From the NCBI RefSeq assembly GCF_964204865.1, contig NC_135250.1, positions 28,015,395 to 28,079,394 on the forward strand: a DNA stretch of 64,000 nt, read 5' to 3'. The position numbers and the translations under genes are program-made. The notes beneath the pieces were generated by a model. It was not told where the DNA came from. It ran no database searches and saw only the letters and a program-made list of their open reading frames with translations. Shown in pieces: positions 49,801 to 61,928 of this stretch (the stretch's first letter is position 1; each line of letters begins with the position of its first letter). Source of the stretch: Styela clava (Eukaryota; Chordata; Ascidiacea; Stolidobranchia; Styelidae).

Positions 49801-52800
49801 AATGCCTATTTAATTTATTACGCTGGCTCTCATTCACTAGAAGAAAAAAAATGTAACGGCTGCAAAGCGATTTTGAAAATATCTAAAATATTGCAAGAAT
49901 ACATTTTACTGGTGCCTCTATGACAGGGTTTCCCAAAGTTGATTGACTGCGGGCCAAAATTTGTGCAGAAGGATATTCGCGGCCGGGAAAGGGGAGAGGG
50001 CAAATGGGCGCGACGGAACGGTTTGACGGGTCGCTAAAGCGCCCTGGGAAAATTTTGAAACATAGGCACTAAAATATGCTTCAAACTTGATTTTACATAC
50101 ACCTAGCATCGCAGTTTATTATGTAACGGAATGTATATATTTAAGAATAGGTTATTTCACTCAAGTTCGGCGGGCCATTTTAAACCGTTACGCGGGACGT
50201 TATTGGCCCGCGGGCTACGGTTTGGGAACCCCTACTATAAAAGATCTGTTAGAACTAAATCAAGCTATTAGAATTTATATGTGAAAAAAAATCCCGTGGC
50301 TAATCCCATTGCATAAAAACATTTTATCTTATACAATTTTGTATTAAATTGGGATTTATACTCAGGTATCATAGCCAGAATCATCGAAGAGCATAAAGAA
50401 CAATTTGACGAAAATGATATCCGAGACTTTATTGATGCTTTCCTCAAAGAAATGAAGACAAGGGATAAAAATGATGCCTGTTTCAACGTAAGTTTATCTG
50501 ATTAGGAGCGGATAATTGCCTTCATATAAAATTTGATAAAATCATTTTTCTGTATCATAAATAGCAATTTTCCGTAGCTTGAAATGCTTTTTAGACCATC
50601 GAGACTAATAATAAAAACATGCGTATTCCAGAGTTCGATCGTACCCGCTAACTGTTTCGATCTAACTTGGAAAATAATAATTTCAGAACCTTCCCCCCTG
50701 GCTTCGCCCCTGGCACCGACACATGGATATGAGACCGTTAAAAATACTGAGCAAATTTAACAGTTTAGTGTCCCTTTGACGAACCCATGGCACACAAAAA
50801 ATTGCGGTATTTGTTAAACTATAGCATCAGTTATCACATGATAGTGAACAAAAAAAACTTAAGAGTAACGTGAAATTCCGAATGACTACCTTCAACAAGA
50901 CATGAATTTTGAATCGTTTTCAATTCAAATCGTTTCACAACATTTAATAATGGGCCGATTTGCTCACGTGTCATCGGCATTGACAAAACGTTATTACCGC
51001 TTCTCACATGACATATCTTTCGATCTAATTTAAAGACAAAATTGTCGCAAATGTCAATTGTAAAGGTTTCAATGTGTCGCGATATTCATCACATGATAGC
51101 GCAAAACAAAGTCTCACGTTATTCGACTGTAAGGAGAAAAGGGTTTCGGTAAACACTGTCATTGTCTACCTGAGATGCCGATACCGGTCGGAATGTCTGT
51201 AAAGTAAATCCAATATTTGCTGTTGGTTTCAAATGCTTTTAATATTCGCTAGTAAATTGAATAGAAATCGATGGTATGAAACGTAGCTTTCAGCTTGGGA
51301 TAAATAAAGCTTTCATTATACATTTTATCCAATATAACTCTTACAATAATTGGAATCATTGTACTTTTATATTGGGCTTATTTGTAGCCTATTCATATAA
51401 TTTTCTAGTTGAACGAGAAATTCCGAATAGTTTAAGCCCCAATAAAAGAAGTTAACACAATTCAACGGTATTCGTCACATGACATTGAATAGTTATGGGA
51501 TGCCATGCACAGTTAGGAGAAAATATCTCACATTAAACAAAAATCGTGAAAAGGCGCCTTTTCATTGTAGTTCATTGTCAGGTGATATCAATGCTTGGAA
51601 TACTTGCTTTAACAACAACACGAGAATAAAACAAGGACTACTTTTTTAAAACTATGAAATAAGCCTCGTGCCAAAACTAAATTTAAACGCAATCTCAGCA
51701 AAACACTTGTCCCATTTTTTTTTATAAATTATCATAATTCAGTTTTATTCCGGTTGAGACAGCATCAAGCGACCCAGATTCAATTACCCGACGGGCCGGA
51801 TTTAGCACGTGGGCCGTATTTTTCCTAGTCAGGCATAACCTATGTCCTAGACTCGACTCGCGTTAGACTTAAGCCTTTATTTAACAACGACTTAATGTTA
51901 TCAAAATTGCATGAATCAGACTTGACAACAATTCAATGCCTATGAGATTTATTTGCCGCCGTAATTGACTCGACTCGTGGCCCAAGATTCATGGAATTGT
52001 ATCCAACATTGGAGCATTTGGGGTCATACAGGGTGACCTCAAAATAAGTAACCCATACAATATGTTGCAAATAGCCTGTGTTCCGTTTTTTGGTCGCCTT
52101 GTACATGTAAATCCCATAATATACCAACAACCAAAATAATAGGAGCTATGTTCTCTAACTTAATTAATTAAATCTTCATATTCCTTCAGAAACTTCAACT
52201 CATTCAATACATCAGAGATTTATTTGAAGCAGGAACAGGAACAACAAGCAGCACTTTATGTTGGGCGATTCTTTGCTTTGCACATTATCCAGAATGTCAA
52301 AAAAAAATTGCCGACGAAATTGAAAAAACTTTAGGTAATTCGGTTTATTTATCATTTTATTTTATATTTCATTATGTAATATTTTACTTCCTATCATCAT
52401 AGCGTTTCTATGTGTTAGTCAGCGACCAAATTAATTCACGTATATTGGAATCACTACATTGAAATAATTTGTATTAATGGTGGTAATGATGAATGAGAGC
52501 ATCAAACAAACAACAAGGGCTCCAAGTCTTGGTCTGACCTCACAATATGGCCACGAAGTTCTATTTACAAACCGCAGTACCCGCGCATAAATCTATTATC
52601 TGATGATTCAAGTTCTGCTTATCGAATGTCAAATGTACTTGGTGACGCAGTATACGCAGAAATTGGACTTTCTGGCGTAGACGTAGAGCCGCAGAGAAAA
52701 TTAGAAAAATAAGAATGAATGCTTGACTTTCATATCTTCCTCTTTCTAATTTAGGTGAGAATTGTAAAATAATTTACTTTTTACTGGCTCTGCCTCGAAA

Positions 52801-53651
52801 AATTCAGATTCCCTTATGTATATATGATTATGTACTTGTATATACGAAATAGATAGATATAGAAAAAGAGACGGATACACATAAGTTATATTGTTTGCTA
52901 CAAGCACAGTGAAACAAAACGCATAAGTAACTCACTGTGACAATAAAGCATACGACAAGAAATGAGTAGTCATCATGAAAACTGTGTTTTTCTACAGGTT
53001 CGGACGGAGTACCCGCTATGAAGCATCGAGATGAAATGCCTTACACTTGTGCTTTCATACAAGAACTAATGAGACACAGAACTTTGGCGCCATTAAGTTT
53101 ATTCCATAAAACGAACGAAGAAGCGACTCTCAATGGATATACTATCCCAAAAAATACCACGGTAGGTTTTGTTATACATTTGAGCAATATAGTGAGTTGT
53201 GAGTAAATTAAAAAAAATTAGTTTCATAAATTCCTTAAAATATTTTCACTTCGTTCTGCACACACTTTTATGAGACCGATTTTACTTCAAATCAAACTTC
53301 AACAAAAAACGAAACTGTATTTTTTGTTTTTAGATCAGTCCAAATATTTGGGCAGTTCATTTCGATTCCAAATATTTTGAAAACCCAAAAGAATTTCGAC
53401 CTGAGAGATTTATCGACGACGACGGAAAATTTATGAAATCAAATCACGTGATCCCATTCTCCGTCGGTCCTCGTCACTGTGTTGGAGAACAACTTGCAAG
53501 AATGGAAATTTTCATATTCTTGGTCGGTATAATTCAGCAATTGCGAATTGTACCGGACCCAAAGAAGCCTCTTCCAGCCTTTGATGTCGGTGCTTTCAAT
53601 GGTTTTTCGTACGAACCTCCCGAATTTGAAGTAATTTTTCAAAAACGCTGA
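46877..53651 (+). CDS. Cytochrome P450 (CYP2-like), tandem gene 2, nine exons, 490 aa
   Basis: Exons are 46877-47125, 47784-47929, 48348-48444, 48897-49006, 49381-49502, 50366-50487, 52190-52334, 52998-53161 and 53334-53651. Each is exactly the length of its gene 1 counterpart. All P450 signatures are kept: FPPGPHGLPLVGY, the W-x3-R helix C, ELMR, RPERF and FSVGPRHCVGEQLARME with Cys434. The I-helix again reads AGTGTTS without the acidic residue, so the change predates the duplication. Differences from gene 1 are scattered substitutions, for example in the SYFKEELEDIEVFM stretch after helix F and near the C-terminus (GFSYEPPEFEV), both plausible substrate-contact or surface regions. It is intact and probably expressed. 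Intron 5 has an old hAT-type element and intron 6 the CATGTGA-rich repeat. Confidence 0.95.
49924..50234. mobile_element. Old hAT-type miniature element in P450 gene 2, intron 5
   Basis: CAGGGTTTCCCAAAGTTG at the left and GGTTTGGGAACCCCTA at the right are imperfect inverted ends, with GCCCGCGGGCTACGG inside. The flanking 8-base repeats (CTCTATGA and CTATAAAA) are poor, as expected of an older insertion. Gene 1 intron 5 lacks it. Confidence 0.75.
50705..51330 (+). repeat. CATGTGA-rich repeat, copy 3 (gene 2, intron 6)
   Basis: The fullest direct-orientation copy, with TCAGTTATCACATGATAG, TGCTCACGTGTCATCGG, CTTCTCACATGACAT and ATTCATCACATGATAGC. It matches 195-795 inverted along most of its length. 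Confidence 0.7.
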
Positions 53652-53830
53652 AGAAGACATGTAAAAGTGATAATATAAACCCTAAGAAAAACTGTTCGTA
53701 ATGATATAAATTTTATCTATGAAGGATTTAAAATATTTTCTTTGACCTAATTATAATTTTGTTTCAATTTTGTAATTCTCCCCAATCTTCAAACTCCACT
53801 TCAAGATATTTATGACTTTGATAATGTAGC

Positions 53831-53836
53831 AATAAA
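53831..53836 (+). terminator. Poly(A) signal of P450 gene 2
   Basis: AATAAA lies about 180 bases after the stop in the block conserved with gene 1. Confidence 0.6.
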
Positions 53837-54774
53837 TATGTGTAGCTTTTGTGTAGTCTAATTTTGATTTCATGGCAGTGCACTCAGAATGATTAGAAAA
53901 CGCTGATCAGCGATGCGGGGTAAGAGAGTAAACAAAATGCCGTAAACACGAGGTGGTGCTGTTGTGCAGAAAATGCTATTTGGCCATATTAAAAAAAATA
54001 GTGAAATAATTGATTGCGTTCAGATTAATAATCTAAATATCCAATGAAGTTTTTATTTTGAATATCATCTTTGAGGTGCACAAGATTTTTTTCTAGACGA
54101 TAACCTATGACATTTTGTCATATAATTGCCGTCAAGTTTACGAATATTCAAGATGACAGGAACTAAATGCCGGGTATCAATAATTAGGCATTTCGTTTTT
54201 CAAGTAACGAATGTTTCGAAATTGTATAAATGTACAATATGACTCTTACATTTAAAAATAAATATTAATGTCTGTTTATGTACGTACACGCGTTTATAAT
54301 TACCTCCAATCTAGTATACTTCCCTAATAGACACAGAAAAAACGATGTGAATATTACAAAGAAGTTGTCTATAACTAAACATGTGCTAATTTAGAATAAT
54401 AAAATTTGCTATATATATTCGAAAACCGTCAAATTAAAATATTGCAGATATAAATTTTCCAGATGATAATGAGTCATCCTAATCAAAACTGAGAAATATA
54501 TACTTTTGCCGTTCTAATTAAAGCTGAATTTAAAGATTAGGACTTACCGCACTGAATAGGGAGTTTCTGCTTTGACACGCAGTGTGGCCTATCCGTATTT
54601 TAAAAACATAAATGTTTGAATAATTTCTTATCATTATTATTTAGCATTTTGCTCTGCATAAAGTTAGTTATATTGATTTCACCGGTTCAGTATCGTTTTG
54701 GTCTTTTTGATTTAGATATATTTGATTAGGTGTTTGACTTATTCAATCAAGGCTGATTATGAGTTCATTTTAGG

Positions 54775-54885
54775 GTTCTCCCGAAGTTTCGTACCAAGAT
54801 GGCGCACAGCCTGAACATAGTATTTGTACCAGGTTAGGGTTGTTCAGGTTGTGCGTCATATTGATACAAAAACTTCCGGAGAGTC
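54775..54885. mobile_element. Palindromic ATGGCG-end miniature element
   Basis: TCTCCCGAAGTTTCGTACCA then AGATGGCGCACAGCCTGAAC is mirrored by GTTCAGGTTGTGCGTCATAT and AAACTTCCGGAGAG. Confidence 0.75.
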
Positions 54886-57128
54886 CATTTTTGTTCTGAA
54901 CAATAAGTATCTGAGCATTACTTGTTTTGTATAAAAAAAAAACAATGCTCCAAGATATCGATACGAAGGTCAAGCATCGGTACCCATGCGATGATTTTTT
55001 GGAACATCATTTGTTTTTAAAGATCGCCAGACTTTTGTAAAAGATGGTGGATAATGCACATTGCAATAAATAGCCTATGCCTCTAGTGAAAATAAAATGT
55101 AAAATTGTGGAAATGATTTCGTCTAAATTAGTTCATTAGTATCTGAAAAACCTTTTTTTTTTTCAACAACAACCGCACAACAACAATGTAGCAAAACGCT
55201 TCATATATATTAACTAATTACGAAATACGGTACTTTTTATGAAATGTTGAGACATGTTTTTGAACAATGTCTCTAAAATTAAAATCGAAAACAATGGTCT
55301 ATTGTTGTCTGTGGCCTTTTAATAGGAATTTTATCATTAAAATCAGAATTATCCATCACTGTATATAAATATAGCTCACTTCACTTGTATATCGCCCAGG
55401 AGACTTAAATCATATTTTGATATTATACTGAACACTTCGAACACTTCCTACTACGATAAATTACTTTTTATATATTTTCATTTGATCCTGTTATTTATAC
55501 ACAGAACGCGTTGACTTGGTGGTTTCTCATTCAAAGTTGTCAGCAGTGTTACCAAGTATATGCTTTGATTTGTGTTTTTGCATTTTACTTCCAATTTATT
55601 GTTCTACGAAATGATCTCATGAAGCGTTATATTTACCTTGGGATGAAGACCTAAAACTATTCAGCTAGTATCGCTTAGTAAAGATGGAGAATTACTAAAG
55701 AAGTGATGTTTTGAAAAAGAATTCTTATTTCTCTCTTGATTTATCAAAGAACCTTACAGACCGTTTACAATATGAAAATCGAAATAAGTACATTGAATGC
55801 CAATAATTTGATTGATTTAGATTCGAAAGTATATTATTTAGTTGTATAATAAATTTCAAACTATGGTAACAGATATAATTTCAGGTCTAGACTCTAGACA
55901 GAACATAAATCACTGGCAAAAATAAACAGCATTTTATTTTCACAAAATAAATAGCTGCAAATATTTGGCTTTTGTACATTAAAGCAACTTTTTTACCTGC
56001 AAAATGTAAAATATTGGAAACTTTGTGCTCGCTTGTTTATCCCTCATGTTTGCACGATAAACATCACTATTAATAGATAAACATTGTCAAAATGTAGGTC
56101 AAAATGAGTTTGATGCATCCCTAAGGCGTCTCAAATATGAAACAAAACAAGGAAAAGATTTATCATAATCCTCAGTTTCACGGAACAGTATTCTAGTAAA
56201 TATTCCTTCTAAAAAATATTTTCATTATATTTCCTAAAATTAATGGTAGAATAGATAAGTCTGATAAAAGTTTCTGAACATATGAGTTAACAAACCCAAA
56301 ATATCATAATCCGTCATTCTACGGAACGCTAATTTATAAAAATATCTTTTAGAAGTTTTATATGATACCGGTACATTCAGCATGATCTGTGAAGCCTTAG
56401 GCGTCAGGCTGTGAACACGCATGAAATATGTACCATAATCTGTACTTCTAAGAGACGCTACTTTATTTAATTTTTGAAAGGAGCTTGTCGATTAAAGTTT
56501 TTAACAATTTAAGAAAGATGTAATTTGTGCTTTTCAGCATTTACGTCAGCCTATAACTAATATCGTTATGTAAAATGTCTAGCAACATCATTTTAGTTTT
56601 TCACATTGCGATGCAAAGTTTTACGAAAGAGCGAACGAGAGCAAAAGGCGAATATTTACGAAAGTTTTAATCATGTATATTCAAGGCAGACCGAATAACA
56701 TACATAATAGAAATAAAGTAATTTCATTTAGGCATTTGTAAAATTATATAAAACGACTGCAATAGGCTTATGTATCGCAGGCTCGGAGAAAATAACGTAT
56801 TACGAATTTATAGTTATTTGTGGAAGTGTAATTACTTAGGCTTTAAACCTGATTTTTATCAGCCTCAATTAAGATATACTTCTGGCTGGGGATTTTAAAT
56901 CTAAATGGGTCGTAAGTAAGTCATTCAATATTCCAGTTCAAAAATATTTTTCTAGCAGTATAATAGATTTATATATCCCATATTGTATGCATGATGACGT
57001 ATGTATGAAAAATGATTTAAAAAAATCAGCAGACAAGCAATATGTAAGAGCTCGACAGTACATAGACAAAATCATTTCGTTTCTGCATTTCCTATGCATC
57101 ATATTGCTTGCCTGACGATCGTTTAAAT

Positions 57129-57230
57129 CAGGTGTGTACAAAGTGCGGCCCGCGATACAAATGCGGCCCGCGGAGAAGTGCCAATTTCGAATGGTGTGCC
57201 GCCAGCTAAACTAGTTTTTAATTTAGTTTG
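57129..57230 (+). mobile_element. hAT-type element fragment
   Basis: CAGGTGTGTACAAAGTGCGG followed by CCCGCG blocks and CGAATGGTGTGCC resembles the interior and end of the element at 26133-26565. The right end was not found. Confidence 0.5.
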
Positions 57231-57545
57231 ATCTGGGATCCCTTTGCGTTTTAAAGCTTATATCCAATTATTTGTCTATGTCATGACGTTACGTCTTAAC
57301 AGCGAAGCGAACAACGCGATTCACAAAGCTCTCACTTGCTGAGCAGCGAACAATTTGAAGGGGTATGCGGAAAAGACGCTAATGAATTTGTAAGAACGGG
57401 CAATTGAAGATAAGGCAACTGGAAAGCAGTTTGAATTTTTTTTTATATTAAGAGATACGAAAGTTAAATGGGGTTTGGTTCCAGTCTATCAGATTTTGTT
57501 TTAATCTAATCTAGAATAAGATTTGACAGCAAAGTATTTGGAAAT

Positions 57546-57665
57546 GAATCACACCCTGAACATAGTATGTGTACCAGGTTAAGGTTGTTCAGGTTATGCG
57601 TCATCTGGTTACGAATACTTCGGGAGCACGTGTTCGTACCAATATGGCGCACAACCTGAAAATAG
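57546..57665. mobile_element. Rearranged ATGGCG-end miniature element
   Basis: Family blocks (CCTGAACATAGTATGTGTAC, GGTTGTTCAGGTTATGCGTC, CAATATGGCGCACAACCTG) are present in an order suggesting two overlapping or nested insertions. Confidence 0.6.
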
Positions 57666-58649
57666 TAACTGTACTTGCAGCGACGATTTATTTGCATTTT
57701 TCGGGAATGACTTAAATTAATTTTGCGGTGAATTATTATATTGATTGAGTTCAATGCTTTTTTTTTCTGTATATTAAATATATTAATATCAATTTACTGT
57801 TATTGCTCAGTGGTATTTTTTGATCTGACGTTTTAAGTAAAAATTATACGTTTTTAATACATTTTACCGCCAATTCATTTATCGAATGCGCGAAACTTTC
57901 CCTTCCAATCTGAGAAGATACTTGCGTTTCTTCTGTAAACAAAAGTACCAAGTTTTTATTTGAAATTCAGGTTAATATACATCACATTAATGAGTTAAAC
58001 CACCTTGCAGCTAAACAATATCGTGACATCGTCTTCATTTGTTGCATACGCAACGATTGGTAGAGTCATAATAAAATGATATTTGATGGTAAGTACTATA
58101 CCTACCTATTTAGTTTAATTTATTGTACTATAAATGGTATGTTGAGCATTAGGATTTGAAATTGGATGGTTTCAAGAGTCAATCATTCTACATATCTTCG
58201 AAGACCTGAAAATACTTTGTAATGGATATTGTTAGTTGAGTTAGTATGAAGTAGTGACGCGCTTTACAGTATCTAAATTTAAAATTTTTAGAACAAGTCT
58301 TTTTGGTGTAAACTTGCAAACAAGTTGTGTAAACAAAATTTTTCCTCGTTTCATAGAACTTATGCCGGAGTAAAACAAAAAGGTAAGAACGGGATCACCA
58401 ATAAGACGATATTTGAAAAACAGGTTCGCGTGAAATTGTTCGAGCCCGCTGATTCTTATAAATATAAATCAACAATTTGAGGGACATATCTGTAGATGGG
58501 TATTGAGTCAATATTTACGAGAATAAATTTTAATTTTATTCTCAGTAAAGCATATCTATAAGAAATACATCTTATCAATATTACACATTTGAATTTTCTG
58601 CAGATTTTGATATCAAAACAAATACAGATTACTGAAAAGTAAGAAAAAA

Positions 58650-58907
58650 ATGTGGACGAAATTAATCGAATATCCAAATGCTTTAGCTGGGATTGCAGCC
58701 TTTATATTTTGGTGCTATTTGCAAAGGAAACCAAAAAAATTTCCACCTGGTCCTCGAGGTCTGCCTCTTGTCGGTTACATTCCGTTCATGGCAAAGAATC
58801 CCGCAGAAACTTTTATGAAATTGAAAGAGAAATACGGATCAGTTGTCTATGTTCAATTTGGACAAGAAGATTGGGTCATTCTGAATGATTATGACACCAT
58901 TAACGAG
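58650..58907 (+). pseudogene. Lone first exon of a third CYP2-like P450
   Basis: It encodes 86 aa aligned with exon 1 of the tandem genes. There is an N-terminal anchor, RKPKKFPPGPRGLPLVGYIP, EKYGSVVYVQFGQEDWVILN and DYDTINE, ending at the same codon boundary. The donor is GTCTGC rather than GTAAGA. None of exons 2-9 was recognised in the remaining 5 kb, and an unrelated peptide gene starts 2.5 kb downstream, while the tandem copies have intron 1 of 1.26 and 0.66 kb. It is probably a truncated duplicate. A very long intron, or continuation beyond 64000, is possible but less likely. Confidence 0.65.
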
Positions 58908-60789
58908 GTCTGCTGTACAAAATATTTCAAATGTAGCTTCATTCAATAAATAAACATGAGATTCAAAATAACTCGAGTAAAAATTTCTATGTTCTAAAAC
59001 AATTATTGCCAACCACCTGTTTAAAAATAAAATTTCTAAACTCCTCGCCATTAATTTCATGAGCCATCGTCGTTCGTGTAATTTGTTTTATAACATTAGA
59101 AAGCAAGCTGCGTCTACTATCTGATAGATAAATAAGGATAATAATATAATACAAATATAACTCAATGCATGTATCTCAAAAAAATACCAAATCTGAAGAC
59201 AAGGACGGTGTGGAAACCCTGACAATAACCAATAAACCGAGCGTCTTATATGCTTACTTCATGTCAACGTTATACAAACTTCTTTAATAGAACTAAACCC
59301 CAACCAGGTACACACAATACGGGAGTAACAATTTTTCAACCTTTTTCCACTTCAAAGCTTTAGATAGAATAGGATTTCCGTACAATACAAGAATTATTTT
59401 TACACTATAATAACAGGCGATAAAGAATAATTGATAAAAGGAAAAGAAATAAAATAACGTTACGGAGAGTAAACAAACCTATAATGAGGAAAAAACTTTA
59501 AATTTAAACAAATTTGTAAAAAATTAATATTCAAATGGAAGGCTGAAAGTAGTGGTACGTGTTCACTCAACCTGAAATGTATTAATTCACGCACACTCAC
59601 TCTGGTAAAAAAATATAAGATTTTTTCAGAATCGAATATTTTCTTCGAATCGAATCTCGAATACTTGGAAGATATAAAATTGTATGTGACTTTTTTATTG
59701 TATTATGTCCTCTAGCTAGTTAGACACATAAATTACAGTAAACATAGAATACATCACTCAGGCAGATTGCTGATCGTTCACACACAATAAAAAAACACGT
59801 TTTCATCAATAACTCATCACAGAAAAGAGTCAGATATCAGAATTGCGTTGAAAAAATATGGCTTCAAGAAAAACAAGAGAGCTATGCTCAAATACATGGA
59901 CACGTAGCGCCACCCAATAGCAATAATTTTGATGACGTCATAGCGAAAAAAAACGTAATAGCTTTCTGGAGAAATATTTTATCTTTAACCACTGAAAATT
60001 TCAAAGCAATTGGTGCAGTATTCGAAGAGAAAAGCGATTTTTTAATGATAATGACGAAAGAAAATAACAATAACAACAAAATTTTAAAACGATCGTTATG
60101 GCCACTAAACGTGTCCAAAAATGAAGAAATAAACTCGGCCATTGGCGGAAAGAAAAAAAAACAAGATGGTGGCGATTCGAAATTTTGCTCTGAACCGATT
60201 CGAAATGCCCAGTCCTAATTACATGGCGAACCGCGGCCTCACGTCTAGTTACCAATCCTTTGTGAGGTATAGAATTCTTTTGCCTGGTATGCATGGACTT
60301 TGAAGAAATCATAATAATCTGTGGTTACGTCAAATTACCCTGCTACGCAAGAAGTCTGGCAATCCTGTGGAACTTATTGTCCCCCACGTAGTTCGAACCC
60401 ATGTAGGGTAATCAGAGGTTCGGTAGCAGTTTTGATTTCATTGTACACAGTTAAAAATTATGACTCTGCGCCAAATCCGATCTTTTTAGCAAACGCGGTT
60501 AAGGCCTTCCTCGTACCGATGCGACCCCCAAGTTAGTAGTTGATGGAACCATAGCTTAGGGAATCATACTCTTTTTTATTTGCATGTATGATCGAGGCCT
60601 TTTACATCAGTACCTAATATTTTCATTTACAGATAAACACTTACCAGTGGCGACACTCGACGCTTTGAGTCCAAATATTTATGCATTGCTTTATTGTAGT
60701 TATCTGTATATATATCTGATCTCTTTTTCGCGGTATAAGCATCTATATTATATATAAGCAGTGATGAAATTGTCAGATGGCTTGTAAAG
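58908..60789. other. Non-coding stretch after the lone P450 exon
   Basis: It includes a diverged copy of the TGACGTCA-bearing repeat (about 59880-60110) and a short block GAACCGCGGCCTCACGTCTA GTTACCAA (about 60228) resembling sequences in the receptor introns near 2930 and 33500. No supported exon was found. Confidence 0.45.
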
Positions 60790-61010
60790 AGATAAAGCGA
60801 AAATATTGATCGCCTTTTAAAGGAGATCACACATCCTGTTTTGCCCGCGTTTCACAAGATTGCGCTATGTTGTTATTTCCTAAACTGCCAATCTTTTTAT
60901 CAATCTCTGGTTTTCTGGGATGATTACAGTCTGATATTTTAGTCTTGTGTTCGACAACTGAAGGTGTTGCATTGACGCTGTGAATTGAATCAGGTTCGTG
61001 AATTATTACA
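60790..61010 (+). repeat. Duplicated upstream block of peptide genes, copy 1
   Basis: GCGAAAATATTGATC, a segment around CCTGTTTTGCCCGCGTTTC, and GTTGCATTGACGCTGTGAAT recur in the same order at 62113-62330. The block precedes each peptide gene, so gene plus upstream DNA was duplicated in tandem. It is a candidate shared regulatory region. Confidence 0.7.
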
Positions 61011-61431
61011 CTATGGGTGGAAAAATTACAAACGGCCACCGATGTGTTCCATCTGACCCACTAGTGGAATTACGACTATAGTTTTCATGGATATAAATTT
61101 ACGTTGAAAATATCGATGAAAATAATGTCATAATGATCGAGATTGTTACATTGTGCTTTTTAATATTTGAACGTTTATGTAGCTTTTGTAAATAAACTGT
61201 TTTTCATTCATAGTTTTTCTTATTGGGTTCTGAGCCTCCAGCTCAGTAACTAAGTCTATTTTCTGTAAATGGCCCACTCAAAAAATAATTGTATTACACT
61301 GTATCTTTTCATATCGCAATTTCGGCAATGCTTCATTTTTTAGCTTACTTCTTACTTTCAGTCTCACACCTTACCGTGTCAGTACTCTTGATCCTAGTGT
61401 GCCTATGTTTAAAAATTGTTTTAATTTCAGA

Positions 61432-61866
61432 ATGTTGGATATCAAATTATTCGTGTTTTGTCTGGTTGTTCTACTGCTTGTATTGACGGGAACAGCAATG
61501 GCCCCGCCTCCCCCACCGCCACCACCAATGCACCACCATCAAAACTGTGAGTAAATATACCGTTCATAATCTCATAGGCCTGCAATATGTGATACCGGCT
61601 TTAAACTCTGCCTCACTAAAAGCTTGCGAAACTGGGAAAACAATGCCAGCGTTGATTGTGTTACTGACTAAATTTTACATTTTCAAATGCATGTTCTTCT
61701 CTTATTATTGTTATAAACTACTTGACTGAAGAAGTCTGTACTAATGAAAGGGTTACAAAATTTGTGAAAGCGTGATATTTTCAAACAAGTCAGTCTTGAC
61801 ATACATAAATTATATTTTCTTGTTTCAGTTTTTGAAAATGATCCGGATTTGCTGGAAACTTGGTGA
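61432..61866 (+). CDS. Short secreted Pro/His-rich peptide, two exons, 50 aa
   Basis: Exons are 61432-61546 and 61829-61866, with donor GTGAGT, acceptor TTTCAG and phase 1. Residues 1-22 or so form a signal peptide (MLDIKLFVFCLVVLLLVLTG). The mature peptide begins with eight consecutive prolines (25-32), then MHHHQN, then an acidic, aromatic end FFENDPDLLETW. The N-terminal His cluster suggests metal binding or pH-dependent activity, as in His-rich host-defence peptides, but this is inference and no family was recognised. A TTAATTTCAG acceptor lies one base before the ATG, so the mRNA likely has an upstream untranslated or trans-spliced leader exon. The poly(A) signal follows 57 bases after the stop. 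Confidence 0.7.
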
Positions 61867-61922
61867 ATTTTGGACTGGGAGCTTAACTACGATATTTTCA
61901 TGCTGCAAGTGGAACATATTTT

Positions 61923-61928
61923 AATAAA
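61923..61928 (+). terminator. Poly(A) signal of the first peptide gene
   Basis: AATAAA follows 57 bases after the stop codon at 61866. Confidence 0.6.

Larger units (their letters stand above)
46440..54190 (+). repeat. Tandem P450 duplication, unit 2
   Basis: Direct copy of 36600-46430. Similarity starts at TACAGGGTTTCGTAATAGTA (46445) and ends after the downstream block near 54060-54180. Confidence 0.85.
54190..58649. other. Intergenic region before the lone P450 exon
   Basis: It holds three transposon remnants, listed separately. No supported exon was found and short frames lack signal peptides or splice support. Confidence 0.5.

Noticed and set aside
60391-60400. GTTCGAACCC, a tRNA B-box-like sequence (also near 17829)
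   Set aside because: No A-box at proper distance and no cloverleaf could be built. At most these are SINE remnants.
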